Source of the DNA: Tetrapyrgos nigripes
Taxonomy: Eukaryota; Basidiomycota; Agaricomycetes; Agaricales; Campanellaceae
Assembly: GCA_013368315.1 (NCBI GenBank)
Contig: JAACJM010000249.1
Location: 54,681 to 118,680 of the forward strand
Length of the DNA: 64,000 nt
Reading direction: 5' to 3'
Shown piece by piece: positions 22,182-34,904 of the stretch. The notes beneath the pieces are model-generated. The model saw only the letters and a program-made list of their open reading frames with translations. It searched no databases and was not told the origin of the DNA. The position numbers were made by a program, and so were the translations under genes. Each line of letters opens with the position of its first letter. The first letter of the stretch is position 1.

Positions 22182-25100
22182 GTTGCTAATGCCTATGATG
22201 ATCAGACAGAATACAAAGAAGTGGGAGTGAAGTTTGCCGAGAAGAATATACTTGAGAGTGGAGGATGTCGAACTTGTAGGAAAACAGAGAAGGCTCTATG
22301 GAGGGACCTGGATCCGGAGCCTTGAATGGTACTAGGTATTACTAGAACTTTACACACCTTCATGAGTCTGTAGTCACAAAAATCATTACTATACCTTCAT
22401 TGTCCATCAGCAACTCTTAATTTTCTGTATTTACCTACTTGAATATCTTACTGATCTATGGCTACTTCCTACAGAGCTTAGTGGTAGACCTGTCTGTTGC
22501 CAGAGCTGGCTGAAAGTGGCCTACAATGCAAGTGAAAATTGCCGCTGTTCCAACCATCGGGATGGCGCGTTTGATATCCTCGGACAGCTTACACTATGGG
22601 TCGACAGGCCTTACACTATTTACAGTGCATACCCGAGGTAGGTAGCTTACACTAACACTATTCTGGTCATTCCTCCCAATAGCGTGAACAAGCCTGAAGG
22701 CAAACCGGAAGATTAGGATTGATGATCCGGAACCCATCCTCGGGAAATTCTCATACATCTGAAGAAATGAACTGATCCTAGGTTTTCATGGGATTCTCCA
22801 GTCCAGTGTAGAGAATCCTGCCTTGAGGACATCAAATCCAAATGACAGTGTTCAAGGGCTAGGCTCATCATTGTGGATAATGAGGAGCATGCTGTTCAGC
22901 GTGGAGCACACTCTTGGTAATGGCCGGAGATTAATACAGTACAATATCCAGTACAGTATACATGGAAGTCTATGGATTTAGAGGCTCTAGTAACTACTGC
23001 ATATTCTACAGACAGGCACGGCCAGTAGCACTGTAAGTTCTGCACCATGTTGTGAGCACTGACCGCCAGCGTAGTCTCGGTTTTGACTCTTGTGATACTT
23101 GCTCAAATTATTGCAAAGGTGGTCAGAGGATAGTAGAGTTTGTGACTTCAATCTGCGTGGTCGTGGTCATGAGACCCGAGTCATTGACTGAAGCCTGAGT
23201 GTTGGGAAATGGGAGGGTAATAGTAAGTACACACACATGGTACAGTTGAAGGCCTTCTTCTTAAACTCCTCTTGGAGCAGGTCTTGAGTACGAGCGGCTC
23301 CAAGACTGAGACTAGTAGTGTTTGAATCATGAGGGAAATACTGGCACTATGATCGCAGTGGAAATAAACGGTTCTTGAAATACGTACGGCTGTATGTATG
23401 AGTGTTTTGTGAGGCCAACCTTCGTCATGGGACTACTAGTACTAGTTTGCGAAATTCCAGACTGAGAGAGCTGCTGCTCGGTGATAGAAAGCCGCAATAT
23501 TAATTTCAAGAAAGCTGAGCTGAAGCAGATCTGAGTGGTGGAGACCCAAGATTGTCGGGCAACAATCGGGCAATGACGCTGAAAGTGACGACTTCCAGAC
23601 GGAGACGGATATAGAGACATGAGGGGCCTGATCAAGGTGCAGCATCAGCGGTAAGATGAGGAGTTGAACGGCAGAGTCTCATGCAATGCTAAAGGTCCAG
23701 AACTCCAGGTCATTGTAGCTCTCAAAAAGGCAACCTTGTGCGAGGGATATCTGGCTTAGATAATCCGACATCAACCTGACGCAAGCGACAACAAACAATA
23801 AACAAACAAAGGCCGTTAACTTCTACTTCTCGGACCAATCTCGGACGACAACCAAACGACAACTATTGTCAGTTGCTAGCTAGTAGCCACTTGGTAGCCA
23901 CTTGGTGTGGCCGGATATGTCGACAAATTACAATCGCCTTGGGAAGAAGGTTAAAACTTGACGACCTACACTTGACGCGACTTTGACGGTCACTTTTCGC
24001 TGGCAATATTAATCAAATATTAATAGGCATTGGGTATTGCAAGACTCGCAACTTGACTCGGTACTCTGTAGCCTCATGCCATTCTGGAATCTTCTGGCCA
24101 CTGCGCATGCACCAGGAAGTTGGAAATTGGAACAGGCCACCATATGCATACTGCATCTCGCTGTCTTCTCCGAAAAATCGTCGTGTCGCCACTGGTTATG
24201 GCCATGGGTGTCCAGGACCCAGGTACCGTACTACCGACGCCAACTTGCCACTTGGAGTAGCCTTCTCGTCTGAAGTCTGCTTTCTAAGGCTTGAAATCAG
24301 TGCGGCAGCCGGCTTTCTTTTCCCAAGCTCTCTGGGATTTAGAAACACTTCAACCAAACCGTGTGTCCATGTGTTCGTATCTCCATGTGTCCGTGTCAGC
24401 TCATGATGAAGGAAGGACCCCGGGATCTTCAAACAAATGAAAAACACAGCCAACCTTCGGCTTCCAAGTCATCTTTCAAGAAACCGAACCCGTTGACGTC
24501 CCGTACGGTACCACATCCACTACTTGGTATTGTAATTGCACCCGAGCATTTTCATTCTCCCATGTCATTCTGAAGATCTGAGGTTCGAAGTTCGAACTCT
24601 TGATACTTAATATCTCGTCCTCCGACCCCATCTCGCCAGCGGGCACCTGTCAAAACTCGTTACTCAATATTACGCCGTTGCAGACTCCGTTGCACTTGGA
24701 CTCTAGTGTCCGTGGATGTTTTATGTCGTGTGACGTGTCGTCATTCAAGTTATCGCTGGATCAACGTCAAGTTTGCGGTATATGATGTACGTAGAAGGGG
24801 TCAACTTGGCACCTAGCTAAAGTTTGCCTAAAATACGCGACTAGGTTCCACGGTCCAGACTCCATGCGCCCCCTCTGGTACGTCCACGTCCATGTCCGGA
24901 ACTAGCGCCACAACCATAACCATAACCATATCGATAGTCACGACTCACAAGAGGCGAGGCCTGGGCTTGGACGCTTGAGCATCTCAAGGTGAAGGTTGGC
25001 CCTTGGGTGAAGGTGAGTAAATTCCTTGAGCAAACGAGCTTACTACTTATGTTGTCTATATCGTCACGGTCTTGGACTGGGCTTTAGCTTGTCTCCGGCG

Positions 25101-25969
25101 TTGCACCCCATCATGGACCCAGGACCCTGTTTCGTTTTTTATTGTGTCAAGGTAGCTAACGCAAACAACAGGATGTCTACATACAATGTGTCCATAACCT
25201 ATAATTAGTTAACCGTTTACGCTGCTGAAAGTTATTTCCTTCTCCGGCTTCGCTTCGGGCTAAGGGTTGACGTTGAGCCACATTCCGCAAGCAATCCATA
25301 AGTAGACCTTGCGGTTCTCCTGCTCATTCCTTCACACAGTACGTCTAGTGTAGTCAGATTACTACCATTATTGTTTTGTTTTATGGCCTTGTCAAGGATT
25401 CTTCTCGAATGGTCTTGACTCGACTGTTGAGTTTATTTGACCTTGCAACTTCCGTTCCGTTCATATAACTGTATCGCTTTAAGCTTCATGACGTCTACAT
25501 GATATCATCCCAAACCTCATTCTTGTTCTAATTCTCTTCTCATTAGACATAGTACTAGAAAGTTCGTTTGTTCATTCAGAGGGAATTCGATGATGTGTAG
25601 ATGTTTATGTAGCTATTCTCGTTTGAATGAAAGTTTTGTATGTAATAAGGAGGTAATAAACCCACCGCTCTTTCACCTTTCAGGTAACGTATCATGATTT
25701 GGGGGATGATCATCGATCGCTCGCCGTCCCCAGCTCTCTTCGCAGCCAAGTTTTCTTGTTTTTGCCGTCATTTCTTCCGCGTCTCACGTTTTACAATTGC
25801 AATTGCCCGAGCCCAGCCCAGGTCTTTGGCTCTGCTACTCTGCCCTGTTCATCTTCAAAGATCTAGATAGAAAGAACTGTTGTTCTACTCCGAGTCGGTC
25901 TCAGGCCTTTAAAAAGTCGCTTGTGAGTTCGTCCTCTTCATTAAACAAAACGTTGACAAAACGCGCAAT
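22182..25969. other. 3.8 kb without a recognisable gene
   Basis: Only short motif-free ORFs on either strand. A small ACCATA tandem (about 24915-24930) and a palindromic gatcatcgatcg (25709-25720) are present. The last few hundred bases should hold the CDC43 promoter; no clear TATA box stands out. Confidence 0.45.
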
Positions 25970-28685
25970 ATGCAGGCCTACAGCCCATTCATGTCATATT
26001 CCTCTTCTACTCCTTACCACCGCTCACACGACCTCAAACCAAACCCCTCCATCGAAACAGATACAGAAACATGGATCTCTACACTTCCCCGTCTGGCACG
26101 CGTCGCTCACGCAGGACACGTCAAGAGATGTCTTACGGGGTTGCCGGATAGTCAGGTTGACCTGGATTCGTCTAGGTGCGTTCTTGTCTTCTCATACTTG
26201 CTATTGTGATTAACGTCTACGCGTACCATCCCGTCTGCGTCCCGTCTCGTCCATTCTTCAACCTTACCAATCATAACGATAACGACCATGATAACAACGA
26301 AGACTTGCCATCATATTCTACTGCATAGGAACCCTCGACCTACTTGGCCTCGTTCCAGACAAGGTCTCTGAGGCGGATATGGAGATGTGGAGAGAGTGGA
26401 TTTGGGAGCAGTATGTTTGTGAGTGTGCCATACTTTTTTGCCTTCACTCTCGTCGTTCTTTCGTTGCTTCCTTCTTTTATTGATTACTTGGTCTTGCTGT
26501 TTCTCGCACTCGTTGTTCTTTCGTTGCTTCATTCTTTTAGTTACTACTTCTTGGTCTTGCTGTCTCTCGCATCAAGACGCTAACCACTTATCTTCGCAGC
26601 TGGTCCATACGGTGCAGGATTTCGACCTAGTCCATTTATGAACACAAATTCGAGCGCAAACGAGGCTTCAGCTTTGGTGTGTATCTATCTATCCATCCTA
26701 TCCATACCGTGTCTCCTCGTTTTCTTCGTTGCTGACCGTCACACTTCTCCCCACCCCATATCCTTCCCTACTCGCTTCCTCTTTCTCTCTTTCCGCATTA
26801 CGCCGTAAACAAACGAAGCAGCAACCATCTTCGCCATACGACACTCCCCACCTAATAACAACCTACACCGCTATCCTTACACTTGCTATCCTACGCGACG
26901 ATTTTAAGAGACTGGATCGGCAGGGGTTGAGGAGGTTGGTTGGGAGTTGTCAGAGAGTAGGGGAGAGGGGAGATGGGAGTTTTAGTACTATTCCTCTTTC
27001 ATCGTCAACGTCTGCGTCGTCTGGGCCAAGGGGCGATGTGGGCACGGATGAGGGTAGGGATACAGACCTCCGAACTCTCTACTGTGCCTTTGTCCTCTGC
27101 CACTTGTTAGACGACTGGAGCACGATCGATGTAGAGAAGGCGATGGAGTTTGTGGGTGGGTGTCGGGTGAGTTTTATTTCCTTTTGGCGAGGTTTTTTTC
27201 TCTTTTTTTTTCGATTTGTCGTCTGCTTGGTTCTTTGGCTACCTTTTTTATTCTCATTCTTATTCTTCGTACTGTACTATTGGTTGCGTTGGGCCCACTG
27301 TGGCTTTTGACTTTTGACGCGGCGAGGGATGGGGAAGTGGTTCTGATGGTGCCTCCCGGAGGAGTCCTAATGAGAAGAGTTGGGACTGGCGCCCGTTTTT
27401 TTTTTGTTGTCTGCCTGGTTCTTTGGCTACTTGTTTTTATTCATCATACTGTTAGCTGAGTCGGGCCCGCTGCGGCTTTGGACGCGGCGGGAAAGTGGTT
27501 CTGATAACGTAATAAGTAGAGTTGGGACTGAGACTGACGCCCTGTTTCTGGTTTCTGGTTTCTGTGTTACAGACATACGAAGGCGGCTACGGCATCTCTA
27601 TCAACTGTGAAGCACAAGGAGGGTCGACGTATACTGCGTTGGCATCGATTTATTTGGCGCCTCAGCCTCAGCCTTCTTCTACGCCTTCTGGTCGATCTGG
27701 TACGACGCCTTCTTTACCGTTATCTGGACCTTCTACCCAAGCTGGTTCTACACCCATGCAGCCCGGTTCTTCATCCGAGTCGGGTCCAGACGCGGCAGCT
27801 GGGATGAGCGGGAGCACGAGTACGATGAAGACACAGACACAGACGCCGCGGTTAACCCCACAAGAAATATCTCAAACGACTTCGTATCTTCTCCGATTAC
27901 AACAGGCACACTCCAGTGGTGGGGACGATGACGGTGGGGACCAGGATAAAAAATCTAAACGCAGTGGTCATGGTGGATTCGCAGGCCGAACCAACAAAGA
28001 CGCCGATGCATGCTATTGTTTTTGGTGTGGTGCAGGCCTTAAAATACTCGGTAAATCCCACCTTGTGGATTCCCGAGCCCTTGTCTCGTTTTTGGCGGAT
28101 TGTCAGTTTCGGTTTGGAGGGATCGGGAAGGCGCCTGGGGAGAATCCTGGTGGGTTTATTTCTACTTTCTACTCTTTTCTCTTATGATTATGATTATATT
28201 TTGTGCCATTTGGGCGGGCGTTTTGGGTTTTGGGTTTTTCATCATCTTCTCATTCTTCATCTTTTTCATCTTTTCATCTATATGCTCTTTCTCAATCTTT
28301 CTCGATGATGCTGATGCTGACGCTGACTTTTTTTTTCCCCCCGTCCTCCATTCTCTTCTACTCTCCCATAATCTATTGCGTTTACGCTTACGCTTACGTT
28401 TTCCTTCGGATATCGGATGTCATTGTTTAACGTTTATTGTTTACAGACCCCTACCACACATACCTCGCTCTAGCCGCTTTGTCTATGTATACCCCATTCC
28501 GCTCCCGTCCTCATCCTTCTACCAGTGGCGTCCCGGCCGAACCCTTAGCCATAAACGCAGGTGTAGACACAGTCAACGACCCAAACCTATCAACGTGGAC
28601 ATTGGACCCACTCGACCCGTTGATTAATGCGAGAGAGGAGACGGCGAGGTGGGCTAGGGAGAAGGTTAGAATGCGACCCGAATAG
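25970..28685 (+). CDS. CDC43: geranylgeranyltransferase type I beta subunit
   Basis: Beta subunit of protein geranylgeranyltransferase I, which with the alpha subunit attaches C20 isoprenoid to CaaL proteins such as Rho GTPases in the cytosol. Six exons, all GT-AG and in phase: 25970-26175, 26303-26418, 26600-26676, 26822-27166, 27573-28149, 28447-28685; 519 aa. Visible: ARVAHAGHVKRCL, IFYCIGTLDLLGLV (exon 2), GPYGAGFRPSPF, RDTDLRTLYCAFVLCHLLDD, TYEGGYG...EAQGGSTYTALA and GFAGRTNKDADACYCFW. Zinc ligands: Asp393 and Cys395 of the DxC pair and His444 of DPYHTYLALAAL. It is longer than usual because of a Ser/Thr/Pro/Gly-rich insert (about residues 279-340) and an Asp/Lys-rich one (365-380). The ATG at 25970 is chosen as the first in frame. 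Looks functional. Confidence 0.9.
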
Positions 28686-29355
28686 GGGGGAGGAGGAGTG
28701 TGGGAGGAGTATTAGAGATGTGGTGAAGGGGGATGATCGTAGAGGGCCAGGAGGGGGTAAGTAGTGACTTGCAGTGGAAGAGGATTTTTGACGATCGACA
28801 TTGAGATTGTCCAAGTCTGACTCTTTGTATAAGTATTACATACTATTCACAAATACATACATTTGTACTGGGATGGGTGCCCTCTTTTATATGTGTATGA
28901 TACGTTGGAGTAGGGGTTTCGGGAGGTCTAGGCCCTATGTGGTCACGTGATCGATAGTATACAGTACGTCGTAGGCGTAGCTAGCTCTTGACTTCAATCC
29001 ACTGGGTTTGACTCTGGCATAGCGATAGCCAGCCCCAAGCCTACTCCAACGTGATTCTTATCTGGGAAAGCACTGTTGTCAGGCCAAGGCCTTAGACAAA
29101 ACCATTCTTCCTCAGACCTTTGTCAGACCTGGTGTTCCATGTATGCGCCTCAGGCTGTAGAGCTATTCCATGTACCACGGAGAATCCATGGTCGAACACT
29201 GCCCTGTCAGCTGACTCGGTGCATTACAGCTGTCAATCTCCATGCCAATGGCTATAAGACGCTCTTGCAACGTTCTCCGTCTTTCCACAGCCTTAGCAGG
29301 ATCCGCTGCCTCCAAGGACCAAAACTCTACCTAAAGTCTTCGAGTCATTCGCCAA
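28686..29355. other. intergenic, CDC43 3' side
   Basis: No ORF of interest. From about 29158 the sequence matches the region upstream of the paralogue at 50207 (accactgccctgtcagctga and gcgctcttgcaacgtt-like blocks), so the duplication includes some 200 bp of 5' flank. Confidence 0.5.
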
Positions 29356-32064
29356 ATGGCCGGCATAGCTCGCAACTTCTTCCAGAATAGCTCTCACTTC
29401 ACCGTGTATGGACTCAATATCAATATGGTCGAAGGAAACAGTTATCGCTACGATATGGATCCAGGTGGACTTACAGGGGACGCAGGAGGGTTGGAGGACG
29501 GAGAGGTGCGCAGTACCTTGACCTCCAAGCGGTAGGAATTATACTAATGACAGCCACAGTTTGAGATGACAGACAAGCCTGTACTCTCGATACAAGTTCT
29601 AGAGGTGTGTCTCAAGTATTCTTCTATTGGCTAGCATGCACCAACCTTTTGCTGGATGAAAGGATATCATAGCGTCAATTTGCTCGGCACCATTTTTAAG
29701 ACCGAGCCTCAACATACTGCGATGTTCTTTAAGAGTCCTTTCCTGGCAATTCGAGGCACCAGAGAACTTCAAGGAAAAGCTGCTCACCGATCTTGTAACA
29801 ACGGCGATCCGCGTTATTGCTACGATAGATACTCACTTTTCCGATGGCGTTTGTCCTCTGCATCGCGCAGTTGACAGTTTGGAACAGTGAGTAGTACGAG
29901 CTTAATCGTCTCTGAATTTCAGTTTTACGCCAAAATATTCATAGATGTCTCGAAGACGTCAAGAAGTGTGTAGAGGAAGGGTGTCAGTGGAGTCGGATTT
30001 CTCGTGCCAGAGGAGTAGCTGGTCGAGTTGCGGCTTTGGAACGGATGCTGGAAGTGGTATTGGCTACTTTTCAGGCGAGTCTTTCCTTTATGAGACTGGC
30101 AGTCATCAAGAAGATTCTAATTTAGTGAGTGCCTCGTTCAGATTGATGAGTTGATCTCCATGCAGGCGCTGGTCGGCAGAATAAGCTCGAGTCATCCAAC
30201 GTTGGGTTCTAGAAAGAACATCAAGAGTGCCACGACCAGATTCATCTCATGCGAAGATGTACAAACTATGAAAAAACTTCATCGCGGCTCGTCTTTTCAG
30301 GTCTATTCAGCAAAACATAAAAATCGCATTGTTGTGTTCAAAGAATTCTTTGGATCACGAGCAAAGCAAGTAAGTTTGCATTATCTTTTCTGGTTTTGAC
30401 GGAGTTCTCAGACTGATATGTTGATCTGTCGACCAGCACCTGCAGCAAGTTCTCAATTTAAGCCATGGTCTCATGTACGCCGACTCTGGTACTTAATTTT
30501 CATGAAAATAGTCTCATCGACGGCTGTAAAGGGATCCTTGCTTCTTGAAAGTGAAAGGGATATCGACATCTGAATCCCCCACTCAGTTCATCGTTTTTGA
30601 TAATGGTAAGCGTCTGGAACTGTACGATGGTTCAGAAATCTAATGGCCTTTTCGCTCCCTTTGATTTACTTAGCCTGCAGTGCGAGTTTCGAGCTAAATG
30701 TAGCATCTGCCTTACAGGAAGATCAGACACAAAGTGTCCGCATTGGATTCGCTATCGTATGCCCATTTTGACATCCTTTCTCTTGGAAAGTGAACTTATT
30801 CATATGATCGGCAGGTTGGTGGACTTTCGGTAGGGACATTTTCCAACCTTTACTAGCAAGAGATTGCTCAGTACATTTCGAACTCAAAAGGCTGGTCTAT
30901 CATATATTTGCCGCAAAGGTATACCGCTCAGCCTTTTCTCAGTAGAGGTAAGAGCTCTTTGAGACCATCTCAGCCATATTTCTGACAATACACCAAGAAC
31001 CTGGAAATATATGTTACCGATGACGATGAGTTGAAAATTGGATCTGCGCCTTCCAAGACCGATGTTGCCGAAGCACCAGGGGACGCTCAAGAAGACAGAC
31101 TTTGGGAGATATTCAACCAGTCATGTCTTAATGTGATTATAATTCTGAGCTTCAATTCGACTCAAATATACTGATTTGGACTCGGACTTTGCAGGCTTTC
31201 GAGCGAGCCAATCGCCTTCTTTACCGTAAGTCCTGGCGTTTCAACATGTACCAATCTTGACAGCGATCCTCTTCACATAAAGCAAAGGTGCCCCCGCAAT
31301 CCCTAGTCGCTATTGTGCCGGCATCAGAAAACGAAACCATCTCCGAAAGATCAAATTTCGGAGAATCTAGTCCGGTCGCTCATTCTTCAAAGCCTCGGAG
31401 GGACCTTGTTTGGGAAGCTGCTCGACGGAGAACCTCGACTGTCGAATTGGTAGCGCAACACTACCAGGATTACTTGGATATTACAAGGTTGAAACCGGTT
31501 GGATCTTTCGCTCTCCGTCAGCTAAAAGCCCAGACTCGGAGACTTATCCTCCAAAAGCTCCATCAGTGTCCAAGCTATAAACGTGAAGAAATTACTTTCA
31601 CGACCACTATCACAGAAAACGCTATCATCTCTCATTCAACTCCATTTAATGGGGAGATTTGTTATGTCTGTGGTGAGCAAGTGGGTGAAAGCAGTCTATT
31701 CAGTCCCAAAGCCACCAAAGGTCGTGTCAAAGGACCCGTGGACTACGACAAGCAATGTGGTGTTATTAACGACAAAGGCCTCCCCTGCCGCCGTTCAGTC
31801 ACTTGCAAATCCCATTCCATGGGTGCTAAACGTGCTGTCCAAGGACGTTCGCGGAAATACGACGACCTTCTCCTAGTCTGGCAGCGTGAACACAACCCGA
31901 ACTTTGTCGAGCCTGTCAAAAAGCAGAGGAGACTCAAGGAAGAGAAAGAGAAGCTGGAGGAGGAGTTGGCTGAGGAGGCTGCTGCTGCGATGAGTTTGGA
32001 TCTCACCAAAAAGGTAGAAGGGGGGAGGATGGGGTATATGTATACGTATACTGAAGGAGGGTGA
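29356..32064 (+). CDS. helical-bundle/pseudokinase-like protein continuing in frame into an SCA7 domain
   Basis: Multi-exon gene; first exons 29356-29505, 29560-29604, 29663-29886, 29945 onward. Start [20 protein letters not shown]. Next a helical region ([56 protein letters not shown]) resembling MLKL/HeLo-type bundles (inference). A kinase-like N-lobe follows ([27 protein letters not shown]). Where HRD and DFG belong it reads [19 protein letters not shown], so it would be a pseudokinase. A final open frame (31288-32064) runs from a tail shared with the paralogue ([18 protein letters not shown]...ICYVCGE) straight into [47 protein letters not shown], the SCA7 domain of Sgf73/ataxin-7, then a Lys/Glu coiled tail. 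The exon junctions around 30120-30180 do not resolve cleanly, so the middle may be damaged. Confidence 0.6.
31700..32064 (+). other. SCA7 domain segment (Sgf73/ataxin-7 family)
   Basis: The invariant block [31 protein letters not shown] and NPNFVEP is typical of SCA7, which in Sgf73 tethers the SAGA deubiquitinase module to nucleosomes. Upstream sequence lacks the Sgf73 N-terminal zinc finger and comes from the pseudokinase family instead. A ctattcag just before it (31705-31712) looks like an old 3' splice site, so this was probably the last exon of an SGF73 gene. It ends 84 bp from the stop of the convergent esterase gene. Confidence 0.8.
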
Positions 32065-32147
32065 GAGGGTGAGAGGGGAGGGGGGATTGAGACTTTGTAC
32101 TGCTCATCAATTTGTATATATGACAGATCATCGAATAATAGGTACTT

Positions 32148-34395
32148 CTACAGAGAACGCCTGTGATGGAAGGTGAGAGGCATCAAATTGATAAAATCAA
32201 TTTGCTTTTTACGATAGTCATCCGGGATAGCAGTAAGATTGTCGCCGTTCAGTTGAATGATCACCTTGCGATAAACACTGCTAAGGAAGGACCCAAAGTT
32301 AAGAATACCGGAGATGCTCACCTGATTGTCGGGTGTATACTGTGGCCATTCGGGACCTGACACGAAATGTTCAAATTAGTGAAAGGAAGAACCTATCGTA
32401 GGAACGTACGACTCGAGCCCTTGTCATCGTTGGGGTCTAAGCTTGTGGTGAAAGATATCCAGTAGTCCATCATATTTGGGCTCAACGTAGCGTCAGACGG
32501 GGTGGGGTTTTGAACACCACCGTATACATATCTAACCTCCGACGAGTGGAAGACTAGGCAAGAAATCAGATCGTTACGCAGTGTCAGCGAAGCCAAAATC
32601 TTACCACCGAGGCGACCAGAACCGGCTTGAGGTTGAGTGAAAAGATATCCGAATGTCTTCACACCTGCGTTGCTCGCAGTTTGAATCCAGAATCGACGTT
32701 GAGACTGGAAGGCTATGTCGCCGTCTAAAGATCTTCATCAGCAAATAATAGATGATAGCTGTATCTTGAAAGCACTCACTCAAGGCAGCAGCTCGCTTAT
32801 AGCCAGGAACTAAACCGAAAGTTTCACTACCTGTATTGAAAGGAGAACCTAAAGCTGGATCCTCGGGGTACAGGGCCACTATTTGCTTCACGGCGCCGTC
32901 AAAAGACTGAGTTGAAACCAGAGGTGGCGAGAAATTTGCAGCGACGAAACTTTCTATGAGCTCTGTCGTGTAATTCGGACCAGGATGAGTAAATGAGGTG
33001 CCTGATTCGTCACTGAATAAGATATTGCTCTTGAAATCGTATATGCAACGTACCTTCATCCAAATTTGTCCCAGCGATGAAAGGTAGCTTGGCGAAATGG
33101 CCTCATGCAAATAAACGAAATGGTTAATCGGGATAGACACCGCCGGGTCCGTCAATAGTGGGATCGAAAGGGAACTCCTCTGTCGGATTCGTCAACGAAG
33201 CATTCATTCCCTCGAATATCTCTTCACTCGTTGCATTCTGAAGGCAGACGAAGGTATGATCAGTCTTCGCAAGATCTGCGCATCCAGGTACGCCTCCAAC
33301 GAAAGCTTCCCATGAGTTTTGCCGTCTCTCTGCATTGAAAGTGGGAGCAGTAGCTTGGCTCCCAGACTCGAATATCTGATGTTATTTTTGGAGTTGGTTA
33401 TTTATAACGCAAAATACGCAGTGAGCACTCACACCAGCTCGAGCCAGTTTACCGAAATCCGGATCGAGGAAAGAGACAGCAGTCATGATCGCTCCTGCAC
33501 TCTCTCCAAAGACTGTCACCTGTAGGAACAATTAGACGACTTCCTCGACGAGGCAAGGCATACAGATCAACTTACCTTTGTCTAGTCTCCGCCGAATGCC
33601 CCTATATTTTCCTGGACCCATTGTAGTGCCGCATGTTGATCCTTTATAGCCAAGTTCAATGCTTTGCGGTCGTCAGCTTCCTTGCCTTGAGGGAATCCCA
33701 GAGGACCTAGTCGATAGTTGAAGTTGACGTAGACCAATGGCGTTCCCTTCATTCAATTCTTCGTTAGAAAACACTGAAAGGGAGGGGTTGAAGACCGTAC
33801 TTACCCGAACGAGACTTTGAGCGACGATCCCAGATCCGTTAAATATACTCGCAGTACCAGAATGGAATCCTCCGCCATAGGTCCTTCATGCCAAAATCCA
33901 CCTCAGAAATCCTCCAGCCACAGAGTAATATGACGTACCAAAACAGTACAGGGAGTTTGACGTCCGTTGGTACATCGGAAGGTCTGAAGATATTGATGGT
34001 TAAGCAGTCTTCAGACATGGCTTGAGCTGGCACATCCTAAATGAGGAGTCTTTCAGTAATGACCAGTAGGTCTACGGGCATAAATAGACGGCACTTACCT
34101 GCTAAAAACAAGCCAGGCCAAAACTGGATGCATCAAACGTCTCAGCGTCAAGGTTCGTCTTCAAAACTGGCGGTTTTAAGCGGAACTTTCCAAGAGGCGG
34201 CTCAGCGAAAGGAATTCCTGCAAATCCACACGACAATGTCAAAACCCGAATCAAAATTCCATCATCGAAACATACTCGGAGAAGCGGCGTAGCCCTCCCA
34301 ATCAGCGTCGTATTCCCAAGTTGGATTTGTGGGGCTTGAGCCGCCACCACCGTAAGAATTACGGACGCGCAAAGAGACAGAAGTGCAGCCTTCAT
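32148..34395 (-). pseudogene. type-B carboxylesterase/lipase, four nonsense mutations
   Basis: Secreted esterase family. Starts MKAALLSLCASVILTVVAAQ, a clear signal peptide (an in-frame ATG also lies at 34407). About nine exons with GT-AG introns. Motifs in order: GIPFAEPPLGKFRL, SEDCLTINIFRP, YGGGFHSGTASIFNGSG (oxyanion hole), [25 protein letters not shown] (nucleophile Ser), LPFIAGTNLDEG (acidic residue), VFHSSEVRYVYG (catalytic His), ending FHHRRSL. In-frame stops: TAG after GLACF (34098-34100 region), TAG after AFGGD (33582-33584), TAA and TGA in the VYPD...LFA segment (about 33110-33130). Each fits a single C-to-T change from CAG, CAG, CAA and CGA. Splice sites survive, so death is recent. 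Confidence 0.85.
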
Positions 34396-34407
34396 TGAGG
34401 GCCCCAA

Positions 34408-34900
34408 GAACAGTCACGGTCGGTAAACCTCTATCCGAGCTTTTTATACGACGAGCGTGAGTATCGATGCTGGAGACGAACTCTCCGCCCTGAAGCATTG
34501 TCTGGGTGATCATCGATCATCGATCATCGGACAATTTGATAATGTTTCCGTCGGAATTAAGCTTGAGAAACTTGAGGATGTTTCCGTCGGAATTACCTAA
34601 ATAGGCAACCTGAAGGGTCTTCAACTCACGTCGACGACTCGACTCTTCGTTTGCTCCAAGTTGGACCGGGCCGCTTTAATGAGTTGTAACCTTGTATATC
34701 TCGGACGACAAGTCGACGAAAAGTGTCCAAACTCGGCCATGGTACGTCGCAGCCTTCAATTTTTTGGTGGGGTCTTTCTTTTTTCTTTCTCTATTTTTCC
34801 CCGCGGGTTTTGTTCAGGTTTTATTATTAGGACTTCGTCTTTTCAAAGCGAAGTCAAGGCATTTGGAGGAGAGAAGAATTTCTCACTTCCCCTTCTATCT
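34408..34900. other. intergenic with short direct repeats
   Basis: An 18-bp direct repeat atgtttccgtcggaatta occurs at 34542-34559 and 34578-34595, and tcatcga is repeated in tandem at about 34510-34530. It should include the old esterase promoter. Confidence 0.5.
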
Positions 34901-34904
34901 TCTA

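Noticed and set aside
25797..26213. 138-codon ORF overlapping CDC43 exon 1
   Set aside because: It is in a different frame; the prenyltransferase motifs and splice phases support the ATG at 25970.
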